The notes: generated by a model not told the origin, from the sequence alone. 43,157 nt of DNA from Bacteroidota bacterium (GCA_003151745.1 PLYJ01000089.1:1-43157), one strand, 5' to 3'. Positions 25,656 through 33,641 are shown, numbered from the stretch's first letter. Numbers and translations: made by a program.

Positions 25656-26024
25656 ATGTCAAATCAGTATGAGACCGTATTTATCATGACTCCCGTGTTG
25701 AGCGAGGAGCAGTTGACTGAATGCGTGTCGAAATTCAAGAATTTAATCCTCTCCGCCGGAGGCGGATCCAAACTTGTTTTTGAAAACAATTGGGGATTGC
25801 GCAAGCTGGCTTACCCGATCCATAAGAAAACGACGGGTTTTTATTATCTCATTGAGTTTACGGCTACAGGTGATGTGATCGGCAAGCTTGAAACGGAGTA
25901 TAAACGTGATGAGCGCATTATGCGTTTCCTGACGATTGCGCTGGACAAGCACGCTATCTTATATAACGAGAACAAGCGTAAGAATGCCGAGGCAAAGAAA
26001 AATGAAAAAACTGTAACAGCTTAA
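25656..26024 (+). CDS. rpsF: 30S ribosomal protein S6
   Basis: This 122-residue small-subunit protein contains the S6 pattern YETVFIMTPVLSEEQL at the start and WGLRKLAYPIHKKTTGFYYL in the middle, with a charged Lys/Glu-rich tail. S6 pairs with S18 on the platform of the 30S subunit, and S18 is encoded next. It has its own strong promoter. A palindromic AATTTGAAAATTTG-type hairpin fills the gap after its stop. Confidence 0.97.
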   Translation: MSNQYETVFIMTPVLSEEQLTECVSKFKNLILSAGGGSKLVFENNWGLRKLAYPIHKKTTGFYYLIEFTATGDVIGKLETEYKRDERIMRFLTIALDKHAILYNENKRKNAEAKKNEKTVTA

Positions 26025-26127
26025 AATAAATTTGAAAATTTGGTAATTTGAAAATTTGAAGGTGAAAGGAACTCTAACCTTTTTATTTTAATTTTCAAAT
26101 CAGCACATTTTCAAATCTTCAAATTAA
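26025..26127. repeat. Junction hairpin between rpsF and rpsR
   Basis: AATTTGAAAATTTG words (26028-26062) pair with ATTTTCAAAT/TCTTCAAATT words (about 26090-26127). At the apex AAAGG-AACTCTAA-CCTTT forms a small stem followed by T residues, so it could attenuate transcription. Confidence 0.65.
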
Positions 26128-26132
26128 ATAAT

Positions 26133-26402
26133 ATGGCTAATCCAAATGATGTTCGCTATTTGACACCTCCCACAGTGGACGTGACGCGCGAAAAATATTG
26201 CCGCTTTAAAAAGAAAGGCATTAAGTATATAGATTATAAAGACCCTAACTACTTAATGAAGCTCGTGAATGAGCAGGGTAAGTTATTGCCCCGCAGGTTG
26301 ACCGGTACTTCGTTGAAGTTTCAGCGTAAAGTGGGGCAGGCTGTGAAACGCTGTCGTCACCTGGCGTTGATGCCTTATGTAGCGGATCTTTTAAAAAATT
26401 AG
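26133..26402 (+). CDS. rpsR: 30S ribosomal protein S18
   Basis: This 89-residue protein has the S18 core [22 protein letters not shown] followed by a basic helical segment with [18 protein letters not shown]. It binds 16S rRNA with S6. It is the second gene of the ribosomal operon. Length is normal for the family with a short Bacteroidota N-terminal extension. Confidence 0.97.
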   Translation: MANPNDVRYLTPPTVDVTREKYCRFKKKGIKYIDYKDPNYLMKLVNEQGKLLPRRLTGTSLKFQRKVGQAVKRCRHLALMPYVADLLKN

Positions 26403-26485
26403 AAATAAATGGATAATTGACAATGGATAATTAAGTACACACTGTTTATTATCCGGGAATTATCAATTATTAATTATCAATTAAA
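26403..26485. repeat. Junction hairpin between rpsR and rplI
   Basis: GGATAATTGACAATGGATAA words (left) pair with AATTATCAATTATTAATTAT words (right). It begins immediately after the rpsR stop and ends two bases before the rplI ATG. The words are shared with the single arm at 15311-15348. Confidence 0.65.
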
Positions 26486-26487
26486 CT

Positions 26488-26934
26488 ATGGAAGTTATTC
26501 TAAAACAGGATTTAAGCAATCTTGGTTATGCTGATGATATTGTGAAGGTGAAGGCGGGCTATGCGCGCAATTACCTCATCCCTCGCGGATATGCTGACCT
26601 TGCCACAGAGTCTAACCGGAAGGTGCTTGCTGAAAACCAGAAACAGCGTGCTCATAAGGCGCAGAAGATTAAAGGCGATGCGGAAGCGGTTGCTAAACAG
26701 TTGGAGGCAATGACGCTGACCATTGGCGCGAAGGTGGGAGAGAGCGGAAAGATTTATGGTTCCATTACTCCTTTGCAGATTTCAGAAGCGTTATACCGTC
26801 ATGGTGTGGAGGTGGATCGTAAGAAGATTCACATGGATGATGAACATATCAAGGCGCTTGGTGTTTACACTGCCACTGTGACTATACATAAGGACATTAA
26901 AGCTAAAGTTAAATTTGAAGTTATAGCTGAATAA
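26488..26934 (+). CDS. rplI: 50S ribosomal protein L9
   Basis: This 148-residue protein has the L9 N-terminal RNA-binding domain (MEVILKQDLSNLGYADDIV and GYARNYLIPRGYA), the long connecting helix, and the C-terminal domain with GKIYGSITPLQISEAL. Length is standard. It closes the rpsF-rpsR-rplI operon and is followed within 30 bases by a strong terminator. Confidence 0.97.
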   Translation: MEVILKQDLSNLGYADDIVKVKAGYARNYLIPRGYADLATESNRKVLAENQKQRAHKAQKIKGDAEAVAKQLEAMTLTIGAKVGESGKIYGSITPLQISEALYRHGVEVDRKKIHMDDEHIKALGVYTATVTIHKDIKAKVKFEVIAE

Positions 26935-26950
26935 GATTTTAAATTGTTAT

Positions 26951-27253
26951 TTATACAACGGAAGGACGGACTTTTTTAGTTCGTCCTTTTTCTTTTTCAT
27001 CCAATGCTGTCATTGCGAAGAGCGCAAAAAAATTAATAGTAAAAAAGGGAGTATTGGCTTTATAGCTTCTTCGCCAGGCGGCTGCTGTCTTTTTGGATAT
27101 GTTCATGGCTCTGCAAAGCTCGCTGTTGTCAATAAAACCTATATCGGTTATTGCCTCTTTGGTGCGGTCAGGCAGCTTGTTTTTTATTTCTTTTATCTCT
27201 GTATATATGCCTGAGAGCAGTTCCCGCTCAGAAAGAAATTCGTTGTTTTTCAT
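26951..27253 (-). pseudogene. Truncated copy of the excisionase-like HTH gene
   Basis: The 100-codon frame starts MKNNEFLSERELLSGIYTEI and shares EIKxKLPxR, IGxIDNSEL, AMxI and TAxxWR with the intact HTH protein at 24808-25116. After AAAWRRS the homology stops. The rest (NFFALFAMTALDEKEKGR) is encoded by a dispersed GTCATTGCGAAG repeat and by the rplI terminator, so the winged part is missing. It is therefore probably non-functional. It lies on the other side of the ribosomal operon from the intact copy. Confidence 0.7.
26962..26992 (+). terminator. Terminator of the ribosomal operon
   Basis: AAGGACGGACT (26962-26972) pairs with AGTTCGTCCTT (26978-26988) with one G-U pair and a five-T loop, followed by a T-rich tract. 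Confidence 0.85.
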
Positions 27254-27362
27254 AGTCGTTATTTAAAAGGATAAATACCTCGTATGTAGAACAAGTTACA
27301 TATTTTATGCTTTAATTTAACTGGAAAAAGAGAAAAAATATGAACAAAAAAGATAGCTGTTC

Positions 27363-28055
27363 ATGCAGAATCGGTTGAAATATAACAACCCACAGGCCTG
27401 CAAACATTTTCAAATACCTGATAATTCCATGCGTTGCTATATCTTTACCCAAAATTATTTTCATTTGAAAAGCTTCCGCCAGTTGCTTAAGGCAGTCTTA
27501 TTATCATGCATGATCGCGGCTGTTCTGTTCCTTTCAAAAGGCAACGCCAGCGCACAGTCTATTACTGATTCAACGAGAACCTCTAAAATTGATTCTGCAA
27601 CCAGATTGCATTCTCCTAAAAAGGCAACACTGCTGTCGGCGATAATTCCGGGTGCAGGGCAATTTTATAATAAAAAGTATTGGAAGGTGCCTATTATCTT
27701 AGGAGGCTTTGCAATAATGGTGGCTGTTATCAACTTCGATCAAAACAATTACCGGACATTTAAGAGAGCATACGCTCAAAGCATTTTGCATGATAGCACT
27801 CCGGTGCCCGGTTACTCCTTGTACAGCACCGCTGATTTATTAGAGCTGCGTGACTATTATAGGCGCAACCGCGATTATACCTATATACTTGCAGGTTTAT
27901 TGTATGTGCTGAATATAGTTGACGCTTATGTGGACGCTGAATTATTCCGGTTCGACATTAGTGATGATTTATCCCTTCGCGGAGAACCATTTATATTAAG
28001 CTATCCGGGCAACACAACAACTGCAGGTTTGCGGCTGACGCTGAATTTTAAATGA
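27363..28055 (+). CDS. DUF5683 family membrane/secreted protein
   Basis: This protein is up to 230 residues. The start could equally be the ATG at 27429 (MRCYIFTQNYF), which would leave a cleaner signal segment (LLKAVLLSCMIAAVLFLSKG then SAQS). The core KKATLLSAIIPGAGQFYNKKYWKVPIILGG is the hallmark of DUF5683, followed by two more hydrophobic segments and a conserved RNRDYTYI. Function is unknown. In Bacteroidota it usually sits before dapB and lepB, as here, often with parAB upstream, which are missing in this window. Confidence 0.85.
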   Translation: MQNRLKYNNPQACKHFQIPDNSMRCYIFTQNYFHLKSFRQLLKAVLLSCMIAAVLFLSKGNASAQSITDSTRTSKIDSATRLHSPKKATLLSAIIPGAGQFYNKKYWKVPIILGGFAIMVAVINFDQNNYRTFKRAYAQSILHDSTPVPGYSLYSTADLLELRDYYRRNRDYTYILAGLLYVLNIVDAYVDAELFRFDISDDLSLRGEPFILSYPGNTTTAGLRLTLNFK

Positions 28056-28079
28056 AGATATTTTCTAAAAAAATAAACT

Positions 28080-28805
28080 ATGAAAATTGCATTGATCGGC
28101 TACGGCAAAATGGGAAAAGAGATTGAGCAGCTTGCCCTCGCTTCCAAGCACGATGTTGTACTGAGAATAGACAAGCACACGGACGACAGCTTAAATGAAA
28201 TAGGCAAAGCTGATGTGGCAATAGAATTCAGCGAGCCTGCCGCGGCTTACAACAATATTCTTGCCTGCTTTGATGCGAATGTGCCTATTGTGGTAGGAAC
28301 AACAGGCTGGTATGATAAGTTTGATGAAGTGAAAAAGCTTTGTGTTGAAAAGAAGCAGGCGCTTTTTTATTCATCTAACTTCAGTGTAGGTGTAAATATC
28401 TTTTTCGAAGTAAATAAAAAACTTGCTTCATTGATGGGTGAGCGAATTGAATATGATGTTGACATGGAAGAAATTCATCACTCGGAAAAGAAGGATGCTC
28501 CAAGCGGCACAGCAATAGTTCTTGCCAACGGGGTGATTGAGCAGGTGAAACGGAAAAAGAAATGGAAAAGTGTATTATGGCCTGCAAATGCTGTGTCTGC
28601 TAAAGATGATTTACTCATTCATTCGCTCAGGGAAGGAAATGTGCCAGGCACCCACCGCGTGAAATACTTATCTGACGTTGATGAAATAACAATTGAGCAC
28701 AAAGCCTTTAGCCGCAGAGGGTTTGCCTCCGGTGCGCTGCTGGCAGCAGAGTGGCTTAAAGGAAAGAAAGGCATATTCACCATGAGCGACTTATTAAAAC
28801 TGTGA
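28080..28805 (+). CDS. dapB: 4-hydroxy-tetrahydrodipicolinate reductase
   Basis: This 241-residue cytoplasmic enzyme reduces 4-hydroxy-tetrahydrodipicolinate with NAD(P)H in the lysine and diaminopimelate pathway. The N-terminal Rossmann motif is GYGKMGKEI, VVGTTGW is the second nucleotide-site block, and EIHHSEKKDAPSGTA supplies the catalytic His and Lys. Length is typical for the Bacteroidota form. It follows DUF5683 by 24 bases and precedes lepB. Confidence 0.95.
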   Translation: MKIALIGYGKMGKEIEQLALASKHDVVLRIDKHTDDSLNEIGKADVAIEFSEPAAAYNNILACFDANVPIVVGTTGWYDKFDEVKKLCVEKKQALFYSSNFSVGVNIFFEVNKKLASLMGERIEYDVDMEEIHHSEKKDAPSGTAIVLANGVIEQVKRKKKWKSVLWPANAVSAKDDLLIHSLREGNVPGTHRVKYLSDVDEITIEHKAFSRRGFASGALLAAEWLKGKKGIFTMSDLLKL

Positions 28806-28901
28806 TGTTTAAAAGCACTAGTAGTTAAAAAGAGTTAAAGTTTAAAATAGAACTACATTACAGGCGTTATTTACAGCACCTAATTACCAAGAGAAAAACC
28901 T

Positions 28902-30071
28902 ATGTCAAAATTTCGCATTAACTGGAATCTTATAAGAGATATTATTTTTGGAATTTTCACCATCGGTGTTTGGTTCTTGCTTCGCACACGTCCGGGACAG
29001 AGAAAATCTAAGTCACGCGAGTGGGTTGATGCAATCATCTTTGCAGTAATCGCTGCAACCATTATCCGCACCTTCTTTATTGAAGCATATACGATTCCTA
29101 CGCCCTCCATGGAAAGATCGTTGCTGGTAGGTGATTTCCTTTTTGTAAGCAAACTGAGCTATGGGCCTCGCATTCCGATGACTCCTATTTCATTTCCTTT
29201 CACTCATAATACGCTTCCGTTCTCTGATGCAAAATCTTATATAGAATGGCCAAGACTTGGCTATCATCGCCTGCCGGGCTTTGCAAAGATTAAAAACAAC
29301 GATGTGGTAGTATTTAACTATCCCGCTGAAACACTGGGACGCCCGGTTGACAAAAAGGAAAATTACATCAAGCGCTGCATTGGCATTCCGGGAGATACAC
29401 TTCGCATTATTGACAGGCAGGTATATATAAACAGTGTGCCTGTTCCTCTGCCTGATAAATCTGAATATAATTATATTGTCAGGAAAAGTGATAACAGCGG
29501 GTTTAATGAAGATTTTTTACGCAAGCTCCACATTAATCTTACCGAAGCTCATGTGATTGCCCCGGGGGTATTTCTTTTTCCTTTGACAAAAGAATCAGCT
29601 GAAAAGATGAAAGATCAGCCAAACGTTGAAGAAGTAAGACTATATTCGAAGGAAGAAGTTGAGAATATGAACCGTGAATCTCACGTTACCTCTCCTCCGG
29701 GTGATATCGTCTGGACAAAAGATAATTTCGGACCGTTATATCTTCCAAAAAGAGGAGCGACCGTTCATCTGGATATGAAAAACATTTCGATCTATGAAAA
29801 AGCGATTGCCGATTACGAGGGTAATAAGCTGGAAGTTAAAAATGAAAAAATCTTTATCAATGATGTAGAAACGAATCAATATATCTTTCAGATGGATTAT
29901 TATTTTATGATGGGCGATAACCGCGATGACTCGGCTGATTCACGTTACTGGGGTTTTGTGCCTGAGAACCACATTGTAGGCAAAGCAGTTTTCATCTGGA
30001 TGTCGTGGGATAATGATGCTCCTTTTTATGCCAGGATACGCTGGAACAGGCTGTTCCACACAATTCATTAG
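28902..30071 (+). CDS. lepB: Signal peptidase I
   Basis: This 389-residue inner-membrane serine protease cleaves Sec signal peptides. An N-terminal membrane segment and a second one (IIFAVIAATIIRTFFI) precede the nucleophile S69 in TIPTPSME, and the general base is K157 in NYIKRCIGIPGD. GDNRDDSADSRYWG near the end is the conserved structural box. It is longer than the enterobacterial enzyme because of an insertion in the periplasmic cap, common in this phylum. The gap after its stop is a hairpin reaching the next gene. Confidence 0.94.
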   Translation: MSKFRINWNLIRDIIFGIFTIGVWFLLRTRPGQRKSKSREWVDAIIFAVIAATIIRTFFIEAYTIPTPSMERSLLVGDFLFVSKLSYGPRIPMTPISFPFTHNTLPFSDAKSYIEWPRLGYHRLPGFAKIKNNDVVVFNYPAETLGRPVDKKENYIKRCIGIPGDTLRIIDRQVYINSVPVPLPDKSEYNYIVRKSDNSGFNEDFLRKLHINLTEAHVIAPGVFLFPLTKESAEKMKDQPNVEEVRLYSKEEVENMNRESHVTSPPGDIVWTKDNFGPLYLPKRGATVHLDMKNISIYEKAIADYEGNKLEVKNEKIFINDVETNQYIFQMDYYFMMGDNRDDSADSRYWGFVPENHIVGKAVFIWMSWDNDAPFYARIRWNRLFHTIH

Positions 30072-30156
30072 ATTGATTATTGACTATTTATTATTGAATA
30101 TTGAAGCCAGGTGATCGGAATGAATAATCAATAGCCAATAAACAATAATCGATTTT
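30072..30156. repeat. Junction hairpin between lepB and wbqC
   Basis: TGATTATTGACTATTTATTA words (30072-30107) pair with AATAATCAATAGCCAATAAA words (30122-30156) around the apex CCAGGTGATCGG. It starts directly after the lepB stop and ends at the base before the next ATG. Confidence 0.7.
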
Positions 30157-30786
30157 ATGTCTTCGTCCTTTATCTTTTCTACCGCCTATTTTCCTCCGTT
30201 ATCCTATTTCTCTTCGCTCCTCAAAGCTAAAGAAGTTCTCATTGAGCATCACGAGCATTATTTTAAGCAGACATATAGAAACAGGGCAGAGATTTACGGA
30301 GCTAACGAAATGTTGCTGCTTGCAATTCCTGTCGATCATCAGAACTTATTCTCTATTCCAATTAAGGAAGTCAGAATATCTTATCGTGAAAGATGGCAGA
30401 AGATTCACTGGCGCTCCATTGAATCGGCATACCGCAATTCGCCTTACTTCGAATATTACGAGGATGAATTAAGCGTTTTTTATGAGAAGGAATATGAGTT
30501 TCTGTGTGATTGGAATCACGATTTGCTTATGCATGTATTGAAAATACTTGGCATGGATAAAAAGATTTCATTTACCGAATCATACCAGGAGCAGCATGAA
30601 GACGTTTCTGATTTGAGAAACGAATTTATTCCAGGTAAGAAACTAACTACTGCTAAGTTCTCTGAAGTACAATACAAGCAGGTGTTTTCAGATCGTCACG
30701 GATTCATTCCCGATCTGAGCATTCTTGATCTTATTTTTAATGAGGGGCATAAAGCTCTTGACTGGCTTGAGAAGATGTCGGTTTGA
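30157..30786 (+). CDS. WbqC-like family protein
   Basis: This 209-residue cytoplasmic protein shows the WbqC family pattern: TAYFPPLSYFSSLLKA near the start, EHHEHYFKQTYRNRAEIYGAN, and RERWQKIHWRSIESAYRNSPYF. WbqC-type proteins are linked to sugar or O-antigen biosynthesis in some bacteria, but in Bacteroidota the role next to lepB is not known. Its 3' end overlaps the convergent proline dehydrogenase gene by 50 bases. Confidence 0.85.
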   Translation: MSSSFIFSTAYFPPLSYFSSLLKAKEVLIEHHEHYFKQTYRNRAEIYGANEMLLLAIPVDHQNLFSIPIKEVRISYRERWQKIHWRSIESAYRNSPYFEYYEDELSVFYEKEYEFLCDWNHDLLMHVLKILGMDKKISFTESYQEQHEDVSDLRNEFIPGKKLTTAKFSEVQYKQVFSDRHGFIPDLSILDLIFNEGHKALDWLEKMSV

Positions 30787-31966
30787 TTTTATCATCTGAT
30801 CTTCTTTTCTTTTCAGCTAAAATAAGAGAAAGCTCACGGCCTACCTGCCCTGATACCGATGTATTTTCCTGTGCGCGTCTTATCAAATAAGGAAGCACTG
30901 CTGTAACAGGCCCATAAGGAACATACTTGCAAACATTATAACCAAGCTGGGAAAGATTGTAGCTGATGTGATCACTCATTCCGTAAAGCTGGGAATACCA
31001 TATATGAGGATGATTGTTAGGCAGGTTCTTTTCTTTCATTAATTCAGTAAGCAGCAAAGAGCTGTTTTCATTATGCGTTCCGGCGCAGACGGCAATCCTG
31101 TCAACATGCTCCACACAAAAACGAAGTGAATCATCGTAATCCTTGTCAGTGGCTGGCTTTGCGGCATGCACGGGAGATGGGTATCCTTTTTCTGCAGCGC
31201 GCTTTTGTTCTTTTTCATGATAGGCGCCGCGAACAATCTTCATGCCTATCAAATAATTGTGCTGCACCGCATGTTCATACGACTCCTTTAAAAACTCAAG
31301 CCTGTCCGTGCGATACATCTGGATGGTGTTGTAAACCATGACGCGTTCTTTATTGAACTTCATCATCATTTCTGTAACCAATCCATCAATAACATCCTGT
31401 ATCCAGGTTTCTTCGGCATCAATCATGATGGGAACGCTGTTTTCAAAACCTGTCCTGCAAATGGTTTCAAAACGCTGCCTTACTCTTTCAAACTCTGCCT
31501 GTTCCTGTTTTGTAAGATCCTTTTTTGCATTCAGTTTTTCTAACAAACCAAAACGAGCCATGCCTGTAGGCTTAAAGACGCTGAATGGAATATGCTTGTC
31601 GCCCTTTGCCCTGCGAATGGTGGCAAGAATCTGCTCCAAACCCGTGTCAAAGTCCGCTTCTGACTCCTTGCCTTCCACCGAGTAATCCAGGATGGCGCCA
31701 ATGTTGTATTTGCCTAACTCATCAATCGTTTTTGTACACTCTTCAATGTTTTCTCCGCCGCAAAAATGACGAAAAGCAGTGGCACGAATGAGCCCTTTGA
31801 TGGGAAGATGCGCCCAGATGGCGAAGTTTACAAACGGCGGACTGATATTGACAAGCCAGTTATAGCTGATCATCTTAAACAACCAATAAGCGCGGTTTAA
31901 ATCTTCGTTTTTTTTCCCGGAAAAAGCAATTTCAGTATTGTCAAACGACACAATGGAATTTCTCAT
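30737..31966 (-). CDS. Proline dehydrogenase
   Basis: This 409-residue FAD enzyme oxidises proline to pyrroline-5-carboxylate, feeding electrons to the membrane. FAD and substrate-site blocks are visible: VFKPTGMARFGLL, MIDAEETWIQD, KIVRGAYHEKEQKRA and, near the end, YLIRRAQENTSVSGQVGREL. It is a stand-alone proline dehydrogenase (the PutA N-terminal type without the aldehyde dehydrogenase). The promoter on the minus strand is near-perfect, with a leader of only a few bases. Its 3' end overlaps wbqC convergently. Confidence 0.93.
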   Translation of the reverse strand: MRNSIVSFDNTEIAFSGKKNEDLNRAYWLFKMISYNWLVNISPPFVNFAIWAHLPIKGLIRATAFRHFCGGENIEECTKTIDELGKYNIGAILDYSVEGKESEADFDTGLEQILATIRRAKGDKHIPFSVFKPTGMARFGLLEKLNAKKDLTKQEQAEFERVRQRFETICRTGFENSVPIMIDAEETWIQDVIDGLVTEMMMKFNKERVMVYNTIQMYRTDRLEFLKESYEHAVQHNYLIGMKIVRGAYHEKEQKRAAEKGYPSPVHAAKPATDKDYDDSLRFCVEHVDRIAVCAGTHNENSSLLLTELMKEKNLPNNHPHIWYSQLYGMSDHISYNLSQLGYNVCKYVPYGPVTAVLPYLIRRAQENTSVSGQVGRELSLILAEKKRRSDDKIKPTSSQASQELYAPH

Positions 31967-31976
31967 ATAAGCCCTG

Positions 31977-32007
31977 CAAACGTAATCGTTTCCATCGTAA
32001 TGGCAAA
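31977..32007 (-). promoter_or_regulatory. Promoter of the proline dehydrogenase gene
   Basis: On the minus strand TTTG (32004-32007), 19 bases, then TACGTTTG (31977-31984) matches the consensus exactly. The -7 element ends only 10 bases before the ATG at 31966, so the transcript should be almost leaderless. Confidence 0.85.
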
Positions 32008-32046
32008 GGCGCAGGATATGATTTTCATCAGCGCAATAATCATTTT

Positions 32047-32074
32047 GTTTTTAAAGGCCTCACAGGTTAAAAAC
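32047..32074 (-). promoter_or_regulatory. Dyad motif, copy upstream of the proline dehydrogenase promoter
   Basis: Read on the minus strand, arms GTTTTTAA and TTTAAAAAC enclose CCTGTGAGGCC. It differs by one base from the copy at 33589-33616 and resembles the one at 25552-25580. It is 39 bases before the -33 element. Confidence 0.5.
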
Positions 32075-32171
32075 AAAAAAGAAAAAATATTACTTACTAT
32101 TGCAGCAAACCTAACTGCAACGAAACATCTTATGGAATCTTTGACCTCACTGCATCTTACTAAAAAATAAA

Positions 32172-32910
32172 ATGAAAAAACGATTACAACAAATCATCAA
32201 CAACAAATCAGGGAACAGTATACTAACTAAACCTATTCTAATTGCAATAATCCTTTTTTTAAGCTTAAAATCCATTGGTCAGTCCTATACAGCAGACCAA
32301 ATGTCTATCTCCGTAATTTATCTTGCATCTCCAACTCAGCAAAATGGATAAGGATTCATATATCTTAATTAGTGATACAAATAATAAACCACACAAGTTT
32401 AAACTATCTGAAATAGCAAATCCAATAAAATGGATCAATCATCCAATAGCAGATATTTCTATTTTAAAATTGACCATTTCAAAGGATGTAGCAGAGCATT
32501 ACTTTAAAGACAAAGCTATTCCTCTTAAAATGATAAGTAATGACCGCAAGGCAATCTCAAGAAACACTCAACTAACAGTAATTGGCTTTCCAAAAGGATT
32601 AGGAGTTGATGTTGATGCAGAATATTTTTCACCTTTGACTTATAGGTCGTTTCCCTCAAGTGGTTTGATTACACTAAATAGATTTGATATTAAGACACCA
32701 CAAACTTTTATTATTCTCGAGAATCCATCTGTCGCGGGTTATAGCGGAGGGCCTGTATATGATCTTTCAATTCTTGAACAAGGAGGTAACGTGACTTACA
32801 TTGGTGCGACAAAATTAGTGGGTATTATTCATGGAATAATTGTTGATAATACCGGAGGAAAACTTTCTGCCGTAACCCCTTCATTTTATTTATTTGATCT
32901 ATTAAAATAG
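32172..32910 (+). pseudogene. Remnant of a secreted trypsin-like serine protease
   Basis: The ATG at 32172 opens a signal peptide (ILIAIILFLSLKSIGQS) and a start of the mature domain (MSISVIYLASPTQQNG) that stops at 32351. In another frame from about 32323, DKDSYILIS onward, the sequence continues with ADISILKL (the catalytic Asp region), GFPKGLG, and GYSGGPVYD (the Ser nucleophile). The region that should hold the catalytic histidine is absent between the two frames. A deletion with frame change is the simplest reading. If the 32344 ATG were used, the product would lack the His and the signal peptide. No other gene is present from 31967 to 32171. Confidence 0.65.
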
Positions 32911-32924
32911 AATGAAAGCGAAAC

Positions 32925-33023
32925 CCCGTCGAGATTTTCTTGACCACGTCGGGGTAACAATACACAAAATTACATTTACAGTGTAATCCAAACCTCCCCG
33001 AAGTTCCAAACTTCGGGGAGGTT
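32925..33023. repeat. Hairpin pair: CCCCG-type and a perfect 15-bp stem
   Basis: ACCCCGTCGAG pairs imperfectly with CACGTCGGGGT (32924-32955). Then AACCTCCCCGAAGTT (32991-33005) and AACTTCGGGGAGGTT (33009-33023) form a perfect 15-bp stem with a CCA loop. They follow the decayed protease gene. A degenerate relative, CCTTCACGAAGTTTC, lies near 33529. Confidence 0.75.
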
Positions 33024-33200
33024 ACAGTGAGCGAAAGAAACAACGAATCCCTCTACCCCTCTACTAAAGTTTTGTTCCTGTTAGGTTAGCCCTCCCGCAC
33101 CGGCTTCTTATTAAAGAGGAAGCAGTTTGGAAGGTCCCAAAACCAACTAAAAGGGCATGAAAATGGCAAAAAGGACAAAAAAACACTAAAAAAGCAAGTC

Positions 33201-33493
33201 TGGTAAGGTTTACCGCGACCACGGTAAGGTTTACCACGAGCCTGGTAAGGTTTACCAGGAGCCTGGTAAGGTTTACCACGAGCCTGGTAAGGTTTACCGC
33301 ACCACGGTAAGGTTTACCGCGAGTCTGGTAAAGTTTACCACGAGCCCGGTAAGGTTTACCTGATGCACGGTAAAGTTTACCGCGAGTATGGTAAGGTTTA
33401 CTGCGAGCCCGGTAAGGTTTACCGCACCACGGTAAGGTTTACCAGGCTCCTGGTAAGGTTTACCAGATGCATGGTAAAGTTTACCGCCTGAAT
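33201..33493. repeat. Array 3: fourteen GGTAAGGTTTACC repeats with 21-bp period
   Basis: Fourteen units each have the 13-bp palindromic core GGTAA-GGT-TTACC (with AGT in some) and an 8-bp variable spacer such as ACGAGCCT, GCGACCAC or TGATGCAC. Two units are 20 bp because one spacer base is missing (the units with GCACCAC near 33300 and 33421). A few extend the dyad to CCTGGTAAGGTTTACCAGG. The low-complexity VNLTRLV-like peptides seen in one minus-strand frame are broken by these 20-bp units, so I do not call a gene. The 32911-33641 gap holds only this and other repeats. Confidence 0.92.
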
Positions 33494-33588
33494 GGTTTTG
33501 GTTATGATCTATTCATTTGTTGACTTCAAACCTTCACGAAGTTTCAAACTTAGCCGCCGTCTATTCTGTGCTCATTTATTTTTGTTTT

Positions 33589-33616
33589 GTTTTTAACCCG
33601 TGAGGCCTTTAAAAAC
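33589..33616. promoter_or_regulatory. Dyad motif, third copy
   Basis: GTTTTTAA and TTTAAAAAC enclose CCCGTGAGGCC. It lies just downstream of the minus-strand barrel gene, with no gene after it on the plus strand, so here it may act as a terminator-like hairpin or be a simple repeat. Confidence 0.4.
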
Positions 33617-33641
33617 AAGAAGATGCCCGGAGTTATTAAAA

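Noticed and set aside
33064-33279. Minus-strand frame with VNLTRLV heptads over array 3
   Set aside because: Two 20-bp units change the frame within the array, so the repeat is not maintained as protein.
23080-33493. CRISPR arrays
   Set aside because: Repeats are tandem with 8-bp or no spacers and a 21-bp pitch. There are no unique spacers of about 30 bases and no cas genes.
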